Assembly: GCA_937138495.1 (NCBI GenBank)
Contig: CAKZPE010000066.1
Location: 1-64,000 of the forward strand
Length of the DNA stretch: 64,000 bases
Reading direction: 5' to 3'
Origin: an uncultured Oceanospirillaceae bacterium
GTDB lineage: Bacteria; Pseudomonadota; Gammaproteobacteria; Pseudomonadales; Balneatricaceae
A program made the position numbers and the translations under genes. How positions within the stretch are numbered: the stretch's first letter is position 1; the number at the start of each line of letters is the position of its first letter. Positions 1 to 8,826 of the stretch are shown here, one piece after another. The notes below the pieces were generated by a model. That model had not been told where the DNA came from, did no database searches, and saw nothing but the letters and a program-made list of their open reading frames with translations.

Positions 1-313
1 AGCCAGCATTTTTCATCACCGCTTCATGCTCAATCGCGGAAACCAGAAACGTGCACTTTCCCTCGAGCTTCGCAGAGACACCGTTAAGCGCCAAAGCACT
101 GGCTTCCGTTCCGCCGCTGGTGAAAATCACGTCCTGCGCCCGCGCGCCGATCGCGACGCTGACTTGCTGGCGCGCATTTTCCAACAGTTTTCGCGCCCCA
201 CGCCCCGGGCGGTGAACGCTGGATGGGTTTGCGCCAACGTCCAGAGCCGCAAGCATGGCGTCTCGCGCTTCTGGCCGCAGAGGAGCAGTGGCATTGTAAT
301 CGGCATAAATCAT
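1..313 (-). CDS. Cysteine desulfurase (NifS/IscS family), N-terminal part only
   Basis: The minus-strand frame opens at ATG 311-313 and runs off the left edge, giving about 104 residues. It begins MIYADYNATAP, the conserved class V aminotransferase N-terminus of NifS/IscS-type desulfurases. It continues with NPSSVHRPGR, then FTSGGTEA (PLP phosphate-binding region) and SAIEHEAV, which holds the His that stacks on PLP. The PLP lysine and catalytic cysteine lie beyond the edge. The family removes sulfur from cysteine for Fe-S cluster and thio-cofactor assembly. It is divergent from the alpha/beta hydrolase at 429. That pairing and the protein style look alphaproteobacterial, unlike the rest of the window. 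Confidence 0.85.
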   Translation of the reverse strand, partial: MIYADYNATAPLRPEARDAMLAALDVGANPSSVHRPGRGARKLLENARQQVSVAIGARAQDVIFTSGGTEASALALNGVSAKLEGKCTFLVSAIEHEAVMKNAG

Positions 314-354
314 CGCGTCCCTATATCACCCGTATCGCCGCCCTGCAGAAAAAT

Positions 355-384
355 TTGCATTTCAATGCAGAGATTCGCTATAGC
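355..384 (+). promoter_or_regulatory. Possible promoter with overlapping palindrome, upstream of the hydrolase
   Basis: TTGCAT (355-360) and TATAGC (379-384) are 18 bases apart in the divergent intergenic region. A palindrome, TGCATT-TC-AATGCA (356-369), overlaps the -35-like element and could be an operator. This rests on motif reading only; no regulator is identified. Confidence 0.25.
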
Positions 385-428
385 CCCGTTTCGACTTAGA
401 TTTACCGCCAGAAAGCGAGACCTACCGC

Positions 429-1229
429 ATGGCTGAAATGCTCATTCAAGGCCCACAGGGCCGGATCGAAGCCCGTTACACTCCGCCGCCATATGAAGGC
501 GCTTCAATCGCGCTGATCCTGCACCCGCATCCGCGTGCAGGTGGCAGTATGCAGGACCCGATCACCATTCGTCTTTATCAGATGTTTGAGGAAAAGGGCT
601 TTGGCGTCCTGCGCTTTAACACGCGCGGCGTCGGCCGGTCTCAAGGCGTCTATGATCAAGGAGTTGGCGAGCTCGAAGATGCCGCCTTTGTCCTCGACTA
701 TGTGGAAAACCTGACAGAGAGCCCGCGCTATGTCTGGTGTGCTGGCTATTCTTTTGGTGCCTGGATCACGCTTCAGCTGCTGATGCGCCGCCCAGAGATC
801 GACGGCTTTCTGGCAATAGCACCGCCGGCAAATCACTATGATCTCAGCTTCCTCGCCCCGTGCCCGGCGTCAGGCCTGATAATTTCCGGCGAGAATGACG
901 CCATTTCGAAACCGTCCGATGTCGAGCGTGCGCTGACCAAAGTGCGGATTCAGAAAGGTGAGAGCATTGAGCGCGAAAGCATCGACGGCGCCAACCATTT
1001 CTTCCAGGACAAGCATGACGAGTTGATCGACATCTGCTCAGCTTATGTCGACCGCCGCCTGGTCGATGACGAAGAGAAACTGCGCCGGGAAGCAGAAGCC
1101 GCTGCTGCAGAAGCCGCCGCAGCTGCTGAGACCGCCGCTGAAGAGGCAACAGCAGCCGCCGCTGAAGCCGCAGAAGAACTGCAGCGTAAACTTGCGGATG
1201 TGAAGATTGGCTTGCTAGGACTTAGTTAT
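429..1229 (+). CDS. Alpha/beta hydrolase (COG2945-like), 3' end joined in frame to ycaO
   Basis: Residues 1-~210 form a small alpha/beta hydrolase. HPHPRAGGSM is the oxyanion region, FNTRGVGRSQG follows, AGYSFGAW is the nucleophile elbow with its Ser, and DGANHFF carries the likely catalytic His. After ~residue 215 comes a highly Ala/Glu-rich segment that should form a charged helix or coiled coil (codons ~1075-1200). There is no stop: the frame continues through a short linker into YcaO. The ATG at 429 is preceded by a weak GAGA. The substrate is unknown; relatives are annotated as generic hydrolases. The hydrolase plus cysteine desulfurase context suggests an alphaproteobacterial source, so its true C-terminus is probably missing. 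The end coordinate given is only the base before the ycaO start. Confidence 0.7.
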
Positions 1230-2963
1230 ATGACGATGATTCCCGGAAAAGATGCCCCTTTAGAGGAGTCGATTGAAACAATGTCTGCTCAGTTAGAGGC
1301 TCTGGGCTTCGATATTGAACAGGCGCAATGGCTGAATCCTGTTCCGAATGTCTGGTCTGTGCTGATCCGTGACCGTCACTGTCCACTCTTATTTACAAAC
1401 GGCAAAGGGGCCAGTAAAGAAGCTGCCCTGGCCAGCGCGCTGGGCGAATACTTTGAGCGCCTGAGCTGTAACTCTTTCTTTACCGACTTTTATCTGGGAC
1501 AGGAAGTTGCTGAAGGCGACTTTGTTCATTATCCGAATGAGCGCTGGTTTGATGTCAGCGGTGAAGAGATTCCTGACGGATTGTTCGATGAACCGACTTT
1601 GCAGCACTACAACCTGCATGATGACCTGACCGCTCCTGGCCTGATCGATACCAACTCGGGTAATTCTGCACGGGGTATCTGTGCCATTCCGTTTACCCGT
1701 CAGCGTACCGGGGATGAGGTATGGATTCCGGTGAATATCGTTGGCAATCTGTACATCAGTAATGGTGCAGCAGCAGGTAACAGCGTGGCTGAGGCCCGGG
1801 TGCAGGCATTATCTGAAATCTTTGAACGCCATATTAAAAATACCATTATTACCTCCGGCATCAGCTTGCCGGAAATTCCCGAGTATATTATTAACCGCTA
1901 TCCGCAGGTTGTGGATTCGCTGGCGGCACTGCGTGACTACGGCTATGTGGTACTGGTGCGGGATGCATCCCTTGGCGGTAAGTATCCGATGGTCAACGTA
2001 ACCCTGATTAATCCGGATGATGGTGGCTGTTGTGCGTCGTTTGGTGCGCATCCGAAATTTGAAGTGGCTTTCGAGCGCACGGTGACAGAATTGCTCCGTG
2101 GCCGGGCGCTGAATTCGCTGGCGAATTTTCCGTCGCCGAGTTTTAACCTGGCAGATGTTGCGGATTCCCAGAATCTGGAAGCTCACTTTATTGATTCCAG
2201 CGGTGTGGTGGCCTGGGACCTGTTCTCCCGGGATACGGATTATGAGTTCGTAGAGTGGAACGTTGAAGGGGACAGTCAGGCAGAGTTTGAGCATCTGTGT
2301 AACCTGATCCATAAGGTGGATATGGACATCTATATTGCTGATTACCAGCATCTGAATGTTTACACCTGCCGCATTATTGTCCCTGGGATGTCAGAGATTT
2401 ATCCGGTGGATGATCTGGTCTCCAACAATAACAATGCCGGGGTTGATTACCGGGAAGGGATACTGGATCTGGCCAACTTTGATAAAGATCAGGGCGCAGA
2501 TCTGCTGGTTGATCTCAATACTGAAGGGTTTGACGATAAACAGCTGGTGGCAGAGCTGATTGGCATCGTGGCGGATAAAGGCACCGCCTGGAGCACGCTG
2601 CGGATCGGTGAGCTGAAGTGCTTATTGCACCTGCAGCAGGGCAATCATGCGGATGCGCTGGATTGGTGCCACTGGCAGCTGAATAACGCCCGGTTGCAGG
2701 AATCCCGCGAAACCCTTTACCGGTGTTTATTTCAGTGTTTACAGTTTTCACTGGATGCAGAACGGGATTTTGAAGACTACAGTGCTTTGCTGGAACAGGT
2801 TTATGGCAAAGAGTTGATGGTGCGGGTGTCTGAAATGCTGGCAGGTGAGCAGATTTTTAAAGATTTTCCCGCCAGTTCGCTGAGCCTTGAAGGCTTTACC
2901 ACCCATCAGAAAATGCTTGAGGTCTATGACCGTTTGCAGTCTGCCAAGCGGGTTGCTGGCTGA
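1230..2963 (+). CDS. ycaO: YcaO, ribosomal protein S12 methylthiotransferase accessory factor
   Basis: From ATG 1230 the product is 577 residues, close to the ~586 of E. coli YcaO, and it aligns by eye from the IPGKDAPLEESIE start. ATP-binding YcaO-fold motifs are visible: GKGASKEAALASALGEYFERL (GEYFERL at residues 72-78) and SEIFERHIKN (195-204). Later come FGAHPKFEVAFERTVTELL, HFIDSSG and the helical C-terminal part. In E. coli YcaO assists RimO in beta-methylthiolation of S12; no rimO lies here. An AGGA nine to ten bases upstream supports the 1230 start. The same frame is open upstream into the hydrolase, giving an apparent 844-residue fusion that I consider an artefact. A strong terminator follows. 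Confidence 0.85.
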   Translation: MTMIPGKDAPLEESIETMSAQLEALGFDIEQAQWLNPVPNVWSVLIRDRHCPLLFTNGKGASKEAALASALGEYFERLSCNSFFTDFYLGQEVAEGDFVHYPNERWFDVSGEEIPDGLFDEPTLQHYNLHDDLTAPGLIDTNSGNSARGICAIPFTRQRTGDEVWIPVNIVGNLYISNGAAAGNSVAEARVQALSEIFERHIKNTIITSGISLPEIPEYIINRYPQVVDSLAALRDYGYVVLVRDASLGGKYPMVNVTLINPDDGGCCASFGAHPKFEVAFERTVTELLRGRALNSLANFPSPSFNLADVADSQNLEAHFIDSSGVVAWDLFSRDTDYEFVEWNVEGDSQAEFEHLCNLIHKVDMDIYIADYQHLNVYTCRIIVPGMSEIYPVDDLVSNNNNAGVDYREGILDLANFDKDQGADLLVDLNTEGFDDKQLVAELIGIVADKGTAWSTLRIGELKCLLHLQQGNHADALDWCHWQLNNARLQESRETLYRCLFQCLQFSLDAERDFEDYSALLEQVYGKELMVRVSEMLAGEQIFKDFPASSLSLEGFTTHQKMLEVYDRLQSAKRVAG

Positions 2964-2996
2964 CTTTTCAGAGCTCTTTTTTCGCGATTTATTTCG

Positions 2997-3027
2997 AAAA
3001 GGCCGTTTTACTCAAAACGGCCTTTTT
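2997..3027 (+). terminator. Rho-independent terminator after ycaO
   Basis: A 13-base perfect stem, AAAAGGCCGTTTT / AAAACGGCCTTTT, surrounds a four-base loop (ACTC) and ends in a T run. It lies 34 bases after the ycaO stop and separates ycaO from the mks operon. The flanking A and T tracts could make it work in both directions. Confidence 0.85.
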
Positions 3028-3134
3028 GCTACTTGGTCAGGCGGTCTATTTCCGTTATTATCTTCGGCTATTTTATGCTTTTGTCTGGCTGCGTTTTGCT
3101 GCTTTAAAGGTCTGTTATTGGCCAGTCAGGAGTG

Positions 3135-3163
3135 TTGACCTTAGTTAATGTCAGGCATTTGAT
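3135..3163 (+). promoter_or_regulatory. Weak candidate promoter for mksFEB
   Basis: TTGACC (3135-3140) is a good -35 match, but the best hexamer 17 bases on is only TTTGAT. The position after the ycaO terminator and about 27 bases before the mksF start fits. An AGGAG at 3173-3177 is the probable ribosome binding site, with a slightly long 12-base spacing. Confidence 0.25.
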
Positions 3164-3189
3164 ATGTCTGTCAGGAGATTTGATTCTCG

Positions 3190-4590
3190 ATGCTTTTTAA
3201 CAAGCTTCCCGAAGACCTGTTCCTGCCTCTTGCCGGCCAGAACCGTCAAATCTATCAGGCGGTATTGCTCGATCTGGCTGATCAGTTCTTCGATGAAGAC
3301 CTGGTTGATCCCTTTGTTCCGAAAGACCTGATCCGGTCTTCCATTGAAGACACCGTTGTGAAGTTAGGTGTCCGTCGCTGGGAGCCTGAAGAGAGTGATT
3401 CGGAAGCTGAGCAGGAAGCGCCGCGTTCAACCGCTGAATATACCAGCAGAATCTACCGCCGCTTAGTGGTGACCGGATGGCTGGAAGAAGAGCAGCGAAT
3501 TTACCGTACTTTTGTCTTGCTATCACCGGCGAACAGTTATCTGTTACGTACTCTGGTATCAATCAATAATCTGGAAAAACGCAGCTACGGTGGCGCGGTT
3601 CTGAATGTACTGAGTTCACTTGAAGCGGCGATTAATGATCCGGCCGGCCGGGGCATTACCCTGCAGGAAGCCGCTCAGACAGCGTCTGATTTCAGTGCGC
3701 ACCTGACTGACATGATGCTGGGGTTACGTGAACTGAAAATCAGCCTGGCGGCCACTAAAAATCCTCAGGAAATTGTCCGTAACTTCTTTGATCACTTCGT
3801 TGCCCATATTCTGGTGTCTGATTACAAGACCCTGAAAACGAAAAACAACCCGTTCCGTTTCCGTCGTCAGATTCTTACGCAGTTGCGTGAACTGCAGTTT
3901 GATACGCCGAAAGTGGCGTTGCTGAGCACCCATTATCAGGAACAGTTTGAAACCAGCTATGACGATGCCGAAGCCATGGTGCACAGTCATATAAACCGCA
4001 TTATCCGGATTTTTGAATCCGTCGATCAGCGGCTGGCGACCATTGACGATTTCCGTTACCGCTTGGAAAAACGGGTGGCGGATACGGTCCGTTATATGGA
4101 TAAAACCACCCCGGGGATGAGTGCCCGCCTGTCACGGGTGATTACCGATGCGGCGCAGCTTGATCAGCGTAAAGTGCCGAAACTGGAAACCCTTGAAGAA
4201 ACCGGCTTTCTGGCACCGGGCAGTGTGCGTTCGCCCGTGCGGCGCCGGGTGGCGACTAAGCCACGGGTGATTCAGCAGGATATTATTGACCCGCGGGTGC
4301 TGGAAATGCGCCAGCTGTTTAAAGAGTATAAAGCCCGCCGTGAAGTGCGCCCGGAGAAGATCGAAGATTATATCGAGCGCCATTTGCTGGGCGAAAATGA
4401 GATTTCCGCCGGCCAGTTTACGATCGACAGCATCGAAGACTACATCTGCTTCAGCTATCTGAGGCACATGCGTTCCCTGGGTAAGAAGGGACGCAGTACC
4501 GCCAATAAATACGATATTCAGTTCAGCGATACATATGTCAATGTCGCCGATATGGTTGAGTGTCGCGACTTCAGTATTCAGAGACGATAA
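3190..4590 (+). CDS. mksF: MksF/JetA-like condensin kleisin subunit
   Basis: This 466-residue, mostly helical, charged protein is first in a three-gene operon whose third gene is unmistakably an SMC/MukB-like ATPase. It matches my recollection of the MksF / Wadjet JetA group (DUF5716-like). It starts with a helical winged-helix-like region, holds long helices in the middle (LSSHYQEQFETSYDDAEAM-type text around residues 240-300), and ends in a compact region that may be the second winged helix. The kleisin bridges the two ATPase heads and recruits MksE. The stop at 4590 is two bases before the mksE ATG, so the genes are translationally close. The assignment rests on operon position and general resemblance, not on a diagnostic motif. 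Confidence 0.7.
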   Translation: MLFNKLPEDLFLPLAGQNRQIYQAVLLDLADQFFDEDLVDPFVPKDLIRSSIEDTVVKLGVRRWEPEESDSEAEQEAPRSTAEYTSRIYRRLVVTGWLEEEQRIYRTFVLLSPANSYLLRTLVSINNLEKRSYGGAVLNVLSSLEAAINDPAGRGITLQEAAQTASDFSAHLTDMMLGLRELKISLAATKNPQEIVRNFFDHFVAHILVSDYKTLKTKNNPFRFRRQILTQLRELQFDTPKVALLSTHYQEQFETSYDDAEAMVHSHINRIIRIFESVDQRLATIDDFRYRLEKRVADTVRYMDKTTPGMSARLSRVITDAAQLDQRKVPKLETLEETGFLAPGSVRSPVRRRVATKPRVIQQDIIDPRVLEMRQLFKEYKARREVRPEKIEDYIERHLLGENEISAGQFTIDSIEDYICFSYLRHMRSLGKKGRSTANKYDIQFSDTYVNVADMVECRDFSIQRR

Positions 4591-4592
4591 AC

Positions 4593-5348
4593 ATGTTAGG
4601 TGATCTGCAGAAAATCATTGCCCGCAGCGATCAGTATCAGGAAGAAGACTTCGTGCATGCTGCCAATCTGCTGTTGGTAAATCAGTTTTTATACGCTGAG
4701 CGTTCAGGCCACCGTGACAGTTACTTTCTGGTAGCGTCGCATGTGGATTATTTTACCAATCTGTTTGCTGCACTGGGCTGGTCGTTCGTGTATCAGCCGG
4801 ATGAAGCATTTTTAGGTATCCTGCCTCAGGGCGATGAGCGTTTTATGCGCCTGAAACTGGACGAGTCATTCTTCCTTCTGTGCCTGCGCCAGCAGTATGA
4901 AGAAAAGCTGGAAGCCTTTGAAGTTGAGGGCGGACGTGCCTATATCACGTCAAACGACCTGTTAACGGTGTATGAAAACCTTACCGGTAAAGATATTCCT
5001 AACGAAACCCGTCTGAAAGAAATTCTGGCCCTGTTCAGCCGTCATGGAGTTATTGAACGGGGTAAACCCCACGAGACCGACCCTAAAAATATTCCCCTGA
5101 CCATCAACCCGACAATCCGTCAGGTGGTAGTGGAAGACTTTATCGGTCAGCTTGAAGCCCTGTGTGAAGATGCCGAACAAGCCCCGGCTGCTGAATCTGC
5201 TGAACAGCCAGCAGAAGAAGCCGTGACGGAAGACACTGCCACAGCTGAAGCATCAGACGCACAGGAACAGGCCGCGGAAGATGCATCGCCGACGCCGGCA
5301 GAAGATGCAGTTACTGAAGAGGCAACCCCGGAGGAGCCGGTACAATGA
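4593..5348 (+). CDS. mksE: MksE/JetB-like condensin subunit with acidic tail
   Basis: The start is taken as ATG 4593, giving 251 residues (MLGDLQKIIARSDQ), with the preceding GAGACGATAA as possible ribosome binding site. A GTG at 4560 would add 11 residues and overlap mksF. Residues 1-~185 resemble the tandem winged-helix KITE-type subunits that bind kleisin and DNA in MukBEF-like complexes. The last ~65 residues are low-complexity Ala/Glu/Pro/Thr (AEQPAEEAVTEDTATAEAS and similar), strongly acidic and probably disordered. This tail is unusual for the subunit. The stop overlaps the mksB start as ATGA, suggesting coupled translation and fixed stoichiometry. Confidence 0.7.
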   Translation: MLGDLQKIIARSDQYQEEDFVHAANLLLVNQFLYAERSGHRDSYFLVASHVDYFTNLFAALGWSFVYQPDEAFLGILPQGDERFMRLKLDESFFLLCLRQQYEEKLEAFEVEGGRAYITSNDLLTVYENLTGKDIPNETRLKEILALFSRHGVIERGKPHETDPKNIPLTINPTIRQVVVEDFIGQLEALCEDAEQAPAAESAEQPAEEAVTEDTATAEASDAQEQAAEDASPTPAEDAVTEEATPEEPVQ

Positions 5349-8300
5349 AACAGCTAAATCGCATCGTACTGGTTAACTGGTATGTTCTGGGTGCCGTTGA
5401 GGTGCCGATTAAAGGCAATGTAGCGGTTGTCGGGCCAAACGGCTCCGGTAAATCCTCACTGCTGGATGCTATCCAGACCGTACTGATGGGCGGTAATAAA
5501 CGTTATCTGAGCTTTAACGCCAGCGCCGGTGACAAGAGTGAGCGTAGCCTGCGTACATACTGTCTGGGCTTTATGGATGACTCGGGTAAGAAAGACAATG
5601 CCCGTCAGGATTCCATCAGCTATCTGGCGCTGAGTTTCTACGACACTGAAACCGGCAAGGAAACCTGTGTAGGTCTGGCAATCAGTGCGTCACTGTCGTC
5701 ACCGGAAGAAGAAATTCTGGGACGCTTTATCCTGCCTGATTTTTCCGTCAGCCTGGAAGACTTTACCGATAAGAAAGACGGTGGCCGTCTGCCGAAAGAG
5801 TGGCCGGAAGTCCGCGAAAGCCTGCTGAAACAGTGCCCGGACATGAAGCTGGAAAAACGCGCCAGCCGATTCATTCGTGAGCTGGTCACTGAGCTGAGTT
5901 ACGACCCGCAGATGCCGAATGACGACGAGAAGTTTGTGAAGAACTTCCGTAATGCCCTGAAGTTTGTACCGATCAACAGCCCGACACGCTTCATCCGTGA
6001 ATTTGTACTGGATGAGAACATTGTTCACGTGGGGGCGTTCCGTAAATCCCTGGATGAATACCGGGTAATGGAGCAGAAAACCCGTGAAGTGGCCAACCGC
6101 ATTGATGAACTGGAAAAGGTTCAGGAACAGTGCAAGGGCATTCACCGCAATGTTAAGAACTCGGCTGAATACGAATGGGTGGTTCATGAAACCCGTTTTG
6201 AACACGCTGATCTGAAGAAAGAAGGTGCCCAGGACCGGCTGGAAGCCAATCAGGAAAAAGAAACCCAGCTGCAGGCGGACCTTGAAGGAAACAGCGAACA
6301 GCTGAATACCGTGATGCAGAATCTGGCGGAAGCCCGTGCAGAACTGAATAACACTGACAGTGCCCACAAGGTGAAAGCGCTGGAAAACTCCATCGACGCT
6401 AAGCAGCATGAGCTGAATGTCGTTAAAGAGAAGATCCAGAACGTCTACAGCCTGCTGCGTTCTACGGTCACTTTTTCCAACTTCCAGCAATTCCTGCCTT
6501 CAAGCTTTATTCCTGTGGTTCAGGAATCGGTAGCGCTGTGGCGCTCCGGCGAAGACATGATGGCCGAAGCCTGGCCGCTTGAGCCGGTGAATGTGGATAA
6601 CAACCTGGAAAAACTCAAAGGGAGCATCGACGAAGTGCGCCGTGAGATTTCCCGCCGCTTCGAAGCCTCGGTTATCCGTATGAACGAATTACGGACCGAG
6701 ATTCAGAATCAGCGCAGCGCCGTTGAGCAGCTGAAGGAAGGCCGTGCGCCACTGCGCCGTAATACCCGTGAGCTGATGCAACTGCTCAGTGATTACGGCA
6801 TTGAATCCACGCCGATCTGTGAGCTGGTGGATATCAACGACGAGAAATGGCGTATCGCCATTGAGAGTTTCCTGGGGGCACGCCGTGAAGCGCTGATCGT
6901 GAATCCGGACCGGGTTAAAGAAGCGATTACCCTTTACCGCCGTAAGGGCCGTCACCTGAAGGGCTGCCGGATCGTTAACACTACCAAGAGCCATGAATGG
7001 CTGAACCGCAGCAAGCCGAACTCGCTCGCTGAGTTTGTTGAGTGTCAGACCGACGATGCCAAGGCGTACATGAACCGTGCGCTGGGGGCAGTGATTGCAG
7101 TAGAAACCGAAGCGGAACTGATCCGTCAGGAACGGGCGCTGACCTACGACTGCATGCTGCAGACTGAAGGTACAACAACAGCTATTCGTGAAGAAACACC
7201 TATGCTGGGCAGCGGCGGTGGTCGCCGTCAGCATCAGTTACAGCAACAGGGCCGTCAGGTTGATGAAATGATGGCTGAGTTCAGCGTGCTGAACAAAGAC
7301 CATGAAGATCTGGATAACCTGAAAGAAAATCTGGTACGCATGACCACCGGGCTGACCGGTGTGGGCGAGCGGGTGTTTGACCTGGCTAACCAGCGGGACA
7401 TGCTGCACAGTGAAATTGACGGTTACCGTCAGGGCATTACGGATCTGCGTAATCAGGACGACAGCGGTGTGCAACAGCGGATTTCTGATCTGGTGGATGC
7501 GCAGAAACAGGCGCAGGATCAGCAGAAGAAGCTGATGGATAAACTGCAGACTACCCGTACCAGCCTGATCAAAGACAACGCGTCGCTGGAACTGCTGGAT
7601 AAAGAACTGGTAGAGCACGCTGCCGCCCGGGCCAAGTGCGAAGACGATGCTAACTTCGATGCCCAGTCTGCTCAGGAAAAACGTGATTACATGGATGAGT
7701 CCTGCTCCGGTGATCTGGACCGGATTATCTTTGAATCTGCCAAGAAGGCGCAGTCTGAGCTGGGTCTGATCGAGAAGAAAAAGAACGCTGTCCGTGACGG
7801 TGTTGCCCAGTATAAAGCCCGTTACCACGGGTCTGGCCTGAGCCATCAGGAACTGGATAAAGTGACGCCGGACTCCACCCATGAACAGCTGGAACGGTTT
7901 GTAAACGATACCATTCAGTCCCTGCGTGACAGTGAGCTGGCGGAATACACCGAGAAGGCAGAACGGGCCCGTCTGGAAGCGGAAACCTCATTCCGTTCCG
8001 ACTTTGTTGCGCACCTGAAAGATCAGATCGATAAGATCAAAGAACTGATCCGCGAACTGAACGCTCACCTGAAGAACCGTCCGTTCCACAAAGAACGTTA
8101 TGGTTTTGAAATGACACCGAACCCGGAGCTGAAAGACATTCTGGAGCTGGTGGAAGCTTATACCAAAATGGACCAGGCCAATGTAGGCAGCCTGTTCGAC
8201 CTGCAGCATGACCATGACAAGCCGCACCAGGACGCTCTGGCGAAGATCCACGAAGTACTGAAGGATGAAGGTGAAAGCAGCTTGCTGCAGGATTACCGTA

Positions 8301-8794
8301 ACTTCTATAACTTCGAGCTGGTGATCAAGGATCTGGACGGTAACCGCAAGACGACTCTGAGTCAGCGGATTAAAACCGGTTCCGGTGGTGAGCACCAGGT
8401 GCCTTTCTACGTCGCGATTGCGGCGGCGATGGGGGCAACCTACCGTCTGCGCGACAGTGCTGACGGCGTGACTCTGGGCGGCTTCAGCCTGTCGGTATTC
8501 GATGAGGCATTCAACAAACTGGATGCTGAGAATACTCAGACATCACTGGGCTTCATGAGCGATCTGGGTCTGCAAACCCTGATTGCTGCGCCGGATGATA
8601 AATACTCGCTGATGGCCACCACCATGGATACGGTCATTAACGTTTGTCGGGATGGCCGGGTAGTGGATATTGATGTGGAATTCCCGACCCCGAAAGGGAA
8701 GGAGTTACTTAATTCTGATAACCCTTATCGTTTGGCGGCTAAGAATGTGGCCGACAGTGAATCGGAAGACGTGGGTGAACTGGAACCTGCCTAG
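5345..8794 (+). CDS. mksB: MksB/JetC-like SMC condensin ATPase
   Basis: A 1149-residue SMC/MukB-like ATPase. Walker A is GPNGSGKS at residues 30-37. The ABC signature SGGE lies at 1013-1016, and Walker B with the catalytic pair Asp1053-Glu1054 sits in SLSVFDEAF. Between them, two long Gln/Glu/Lys-rich coiled-coil arms flank a hinge-like globular region around residues 480-640 (YGIESTPICELVDI...RREALIVNP). This is the head-arm-hinge layout of loop-extruding condensins. MksB with MksF and MksE acts in chromosome organisation in Pseudomonas-type bacteria. The homologous JetABC acts in Wadjet plasmid defence when joined by nuclease JetD. No JetD/MksG follows: the next gene is convergent and unrelated, so a housekeeping role is more likely. 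Confidence 0.85.
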   Translation: MKQLNRIVLVNWYVLGAVEVPIKGNVAVVGPNGSGKSSLLDAIQTVLMGGNKRYLSFNASAGDKSERSLRTYCLGFMDDSGKKDNARQDSISYLALSFYDTETGKETCVGLAISASLSSPEEEILGRFILPDFSVSLEDFTDKKDGGRLPKEWPEVRESLLKQCPDMKLEKRASRFIRELVTELSYDPQMPNDDEKFVKNFRNALKFVPINSPTRFIREFVLDENIVHVGAFRKSLDEYRVMEQKTREVANRIDELEKVQEQCKGIHRNVKNSAEYEWVVHETRFEHADLKKEGAQDRLEANQEKETQLQADLEGNSEQLNTVMQNLAEARAELNNTDSAHKVKALENSIDAKQHELNVVKEKIQNVYSLLRSTVTFSNFQQFLPSSFIPVVQESVALWRSGEDMMAEAWPLEPVNVDNNLEKLKGSIDEVRREISRRFEASVIRMNELRTEIQNQRSAVEQLKEGRAPLRRNTRELMQLLSDYGIESTPICELVDINDEKWRIAIESFLGARREALIVNPDRVKEAITLYRRKGRHLKGCRIVNTTKSHEWLNRSKPNSLAEFVECQTDDAKAYMNRALGAVIAVETEAELIRQERALTYDCMLQTEGTTTAIREETPMLGSGGGRRQHQLQQQGRQVDEMMAEFSVLNKDHEDLDNLKENLVRMTTGLTGVGERVFDLANQRDMLHSEIDGYRQGITDLRNQDDSGVQQRISDLVDAQKQAQDQQKKLMDKLQTTRTSLIKDNASLELLDKELVEHAAARAKCEDDANFDAQSAQEKRDYMDESCSGDLDRIIFESAKKAQSELGLIEKKKNAVRDGVAQYKARYHGSGLSHQELDKVTPDSTHEQLERFVNDTIQSLRDSELAEYTEKAERARLEAETSFRSDFVAHLKDQIDKIKELIRELNAHLKNRPFHKERYGFEMTPNPELKDILELVEAYTKMDQANVGSLFDLQHDHDKPHQDALAKIHEVLKDEGESSLLQDYRNFYNFELVIKDLDGNRKTTLSQRIKTGSGGEHQVPFYVAIAAAMGATYRLRDSADGVTLGGFSLSVFDEAFNKLDAENTQTSLGFMSDLGLQTLIAAPDDKYSLMATTMDTVINVCRDGRVVDIDVEFPTPKGKELLNSDNPYRLAAKNVADSESEDVGELEPA

Positions 8795-8826
8795 GTACCG
8801 GTTTCCCCCGGGCTGATGATTAAGGA

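Noticed and set aside
429..2963. A genuine 844-residue hydrolase-YcaO fusion enzyme
   Set aside because: YcaO has its own start and ribosome binding site at 1230 with normal length, and the two halves look taxonomically different. A chimera is simpler.
5699..7991. Long antisense open frames opposite mksB
   Set aside because: They have no ribosome binding sites or recognisable domains, and arise from the codon pattern of the strongly supported mksB frame.
3190..8794. Wadjet anti-plasmid defence system
   Set aside because: No JetD/MksG nuclease is adjacent. The following gene is convergent, short and unrelated.
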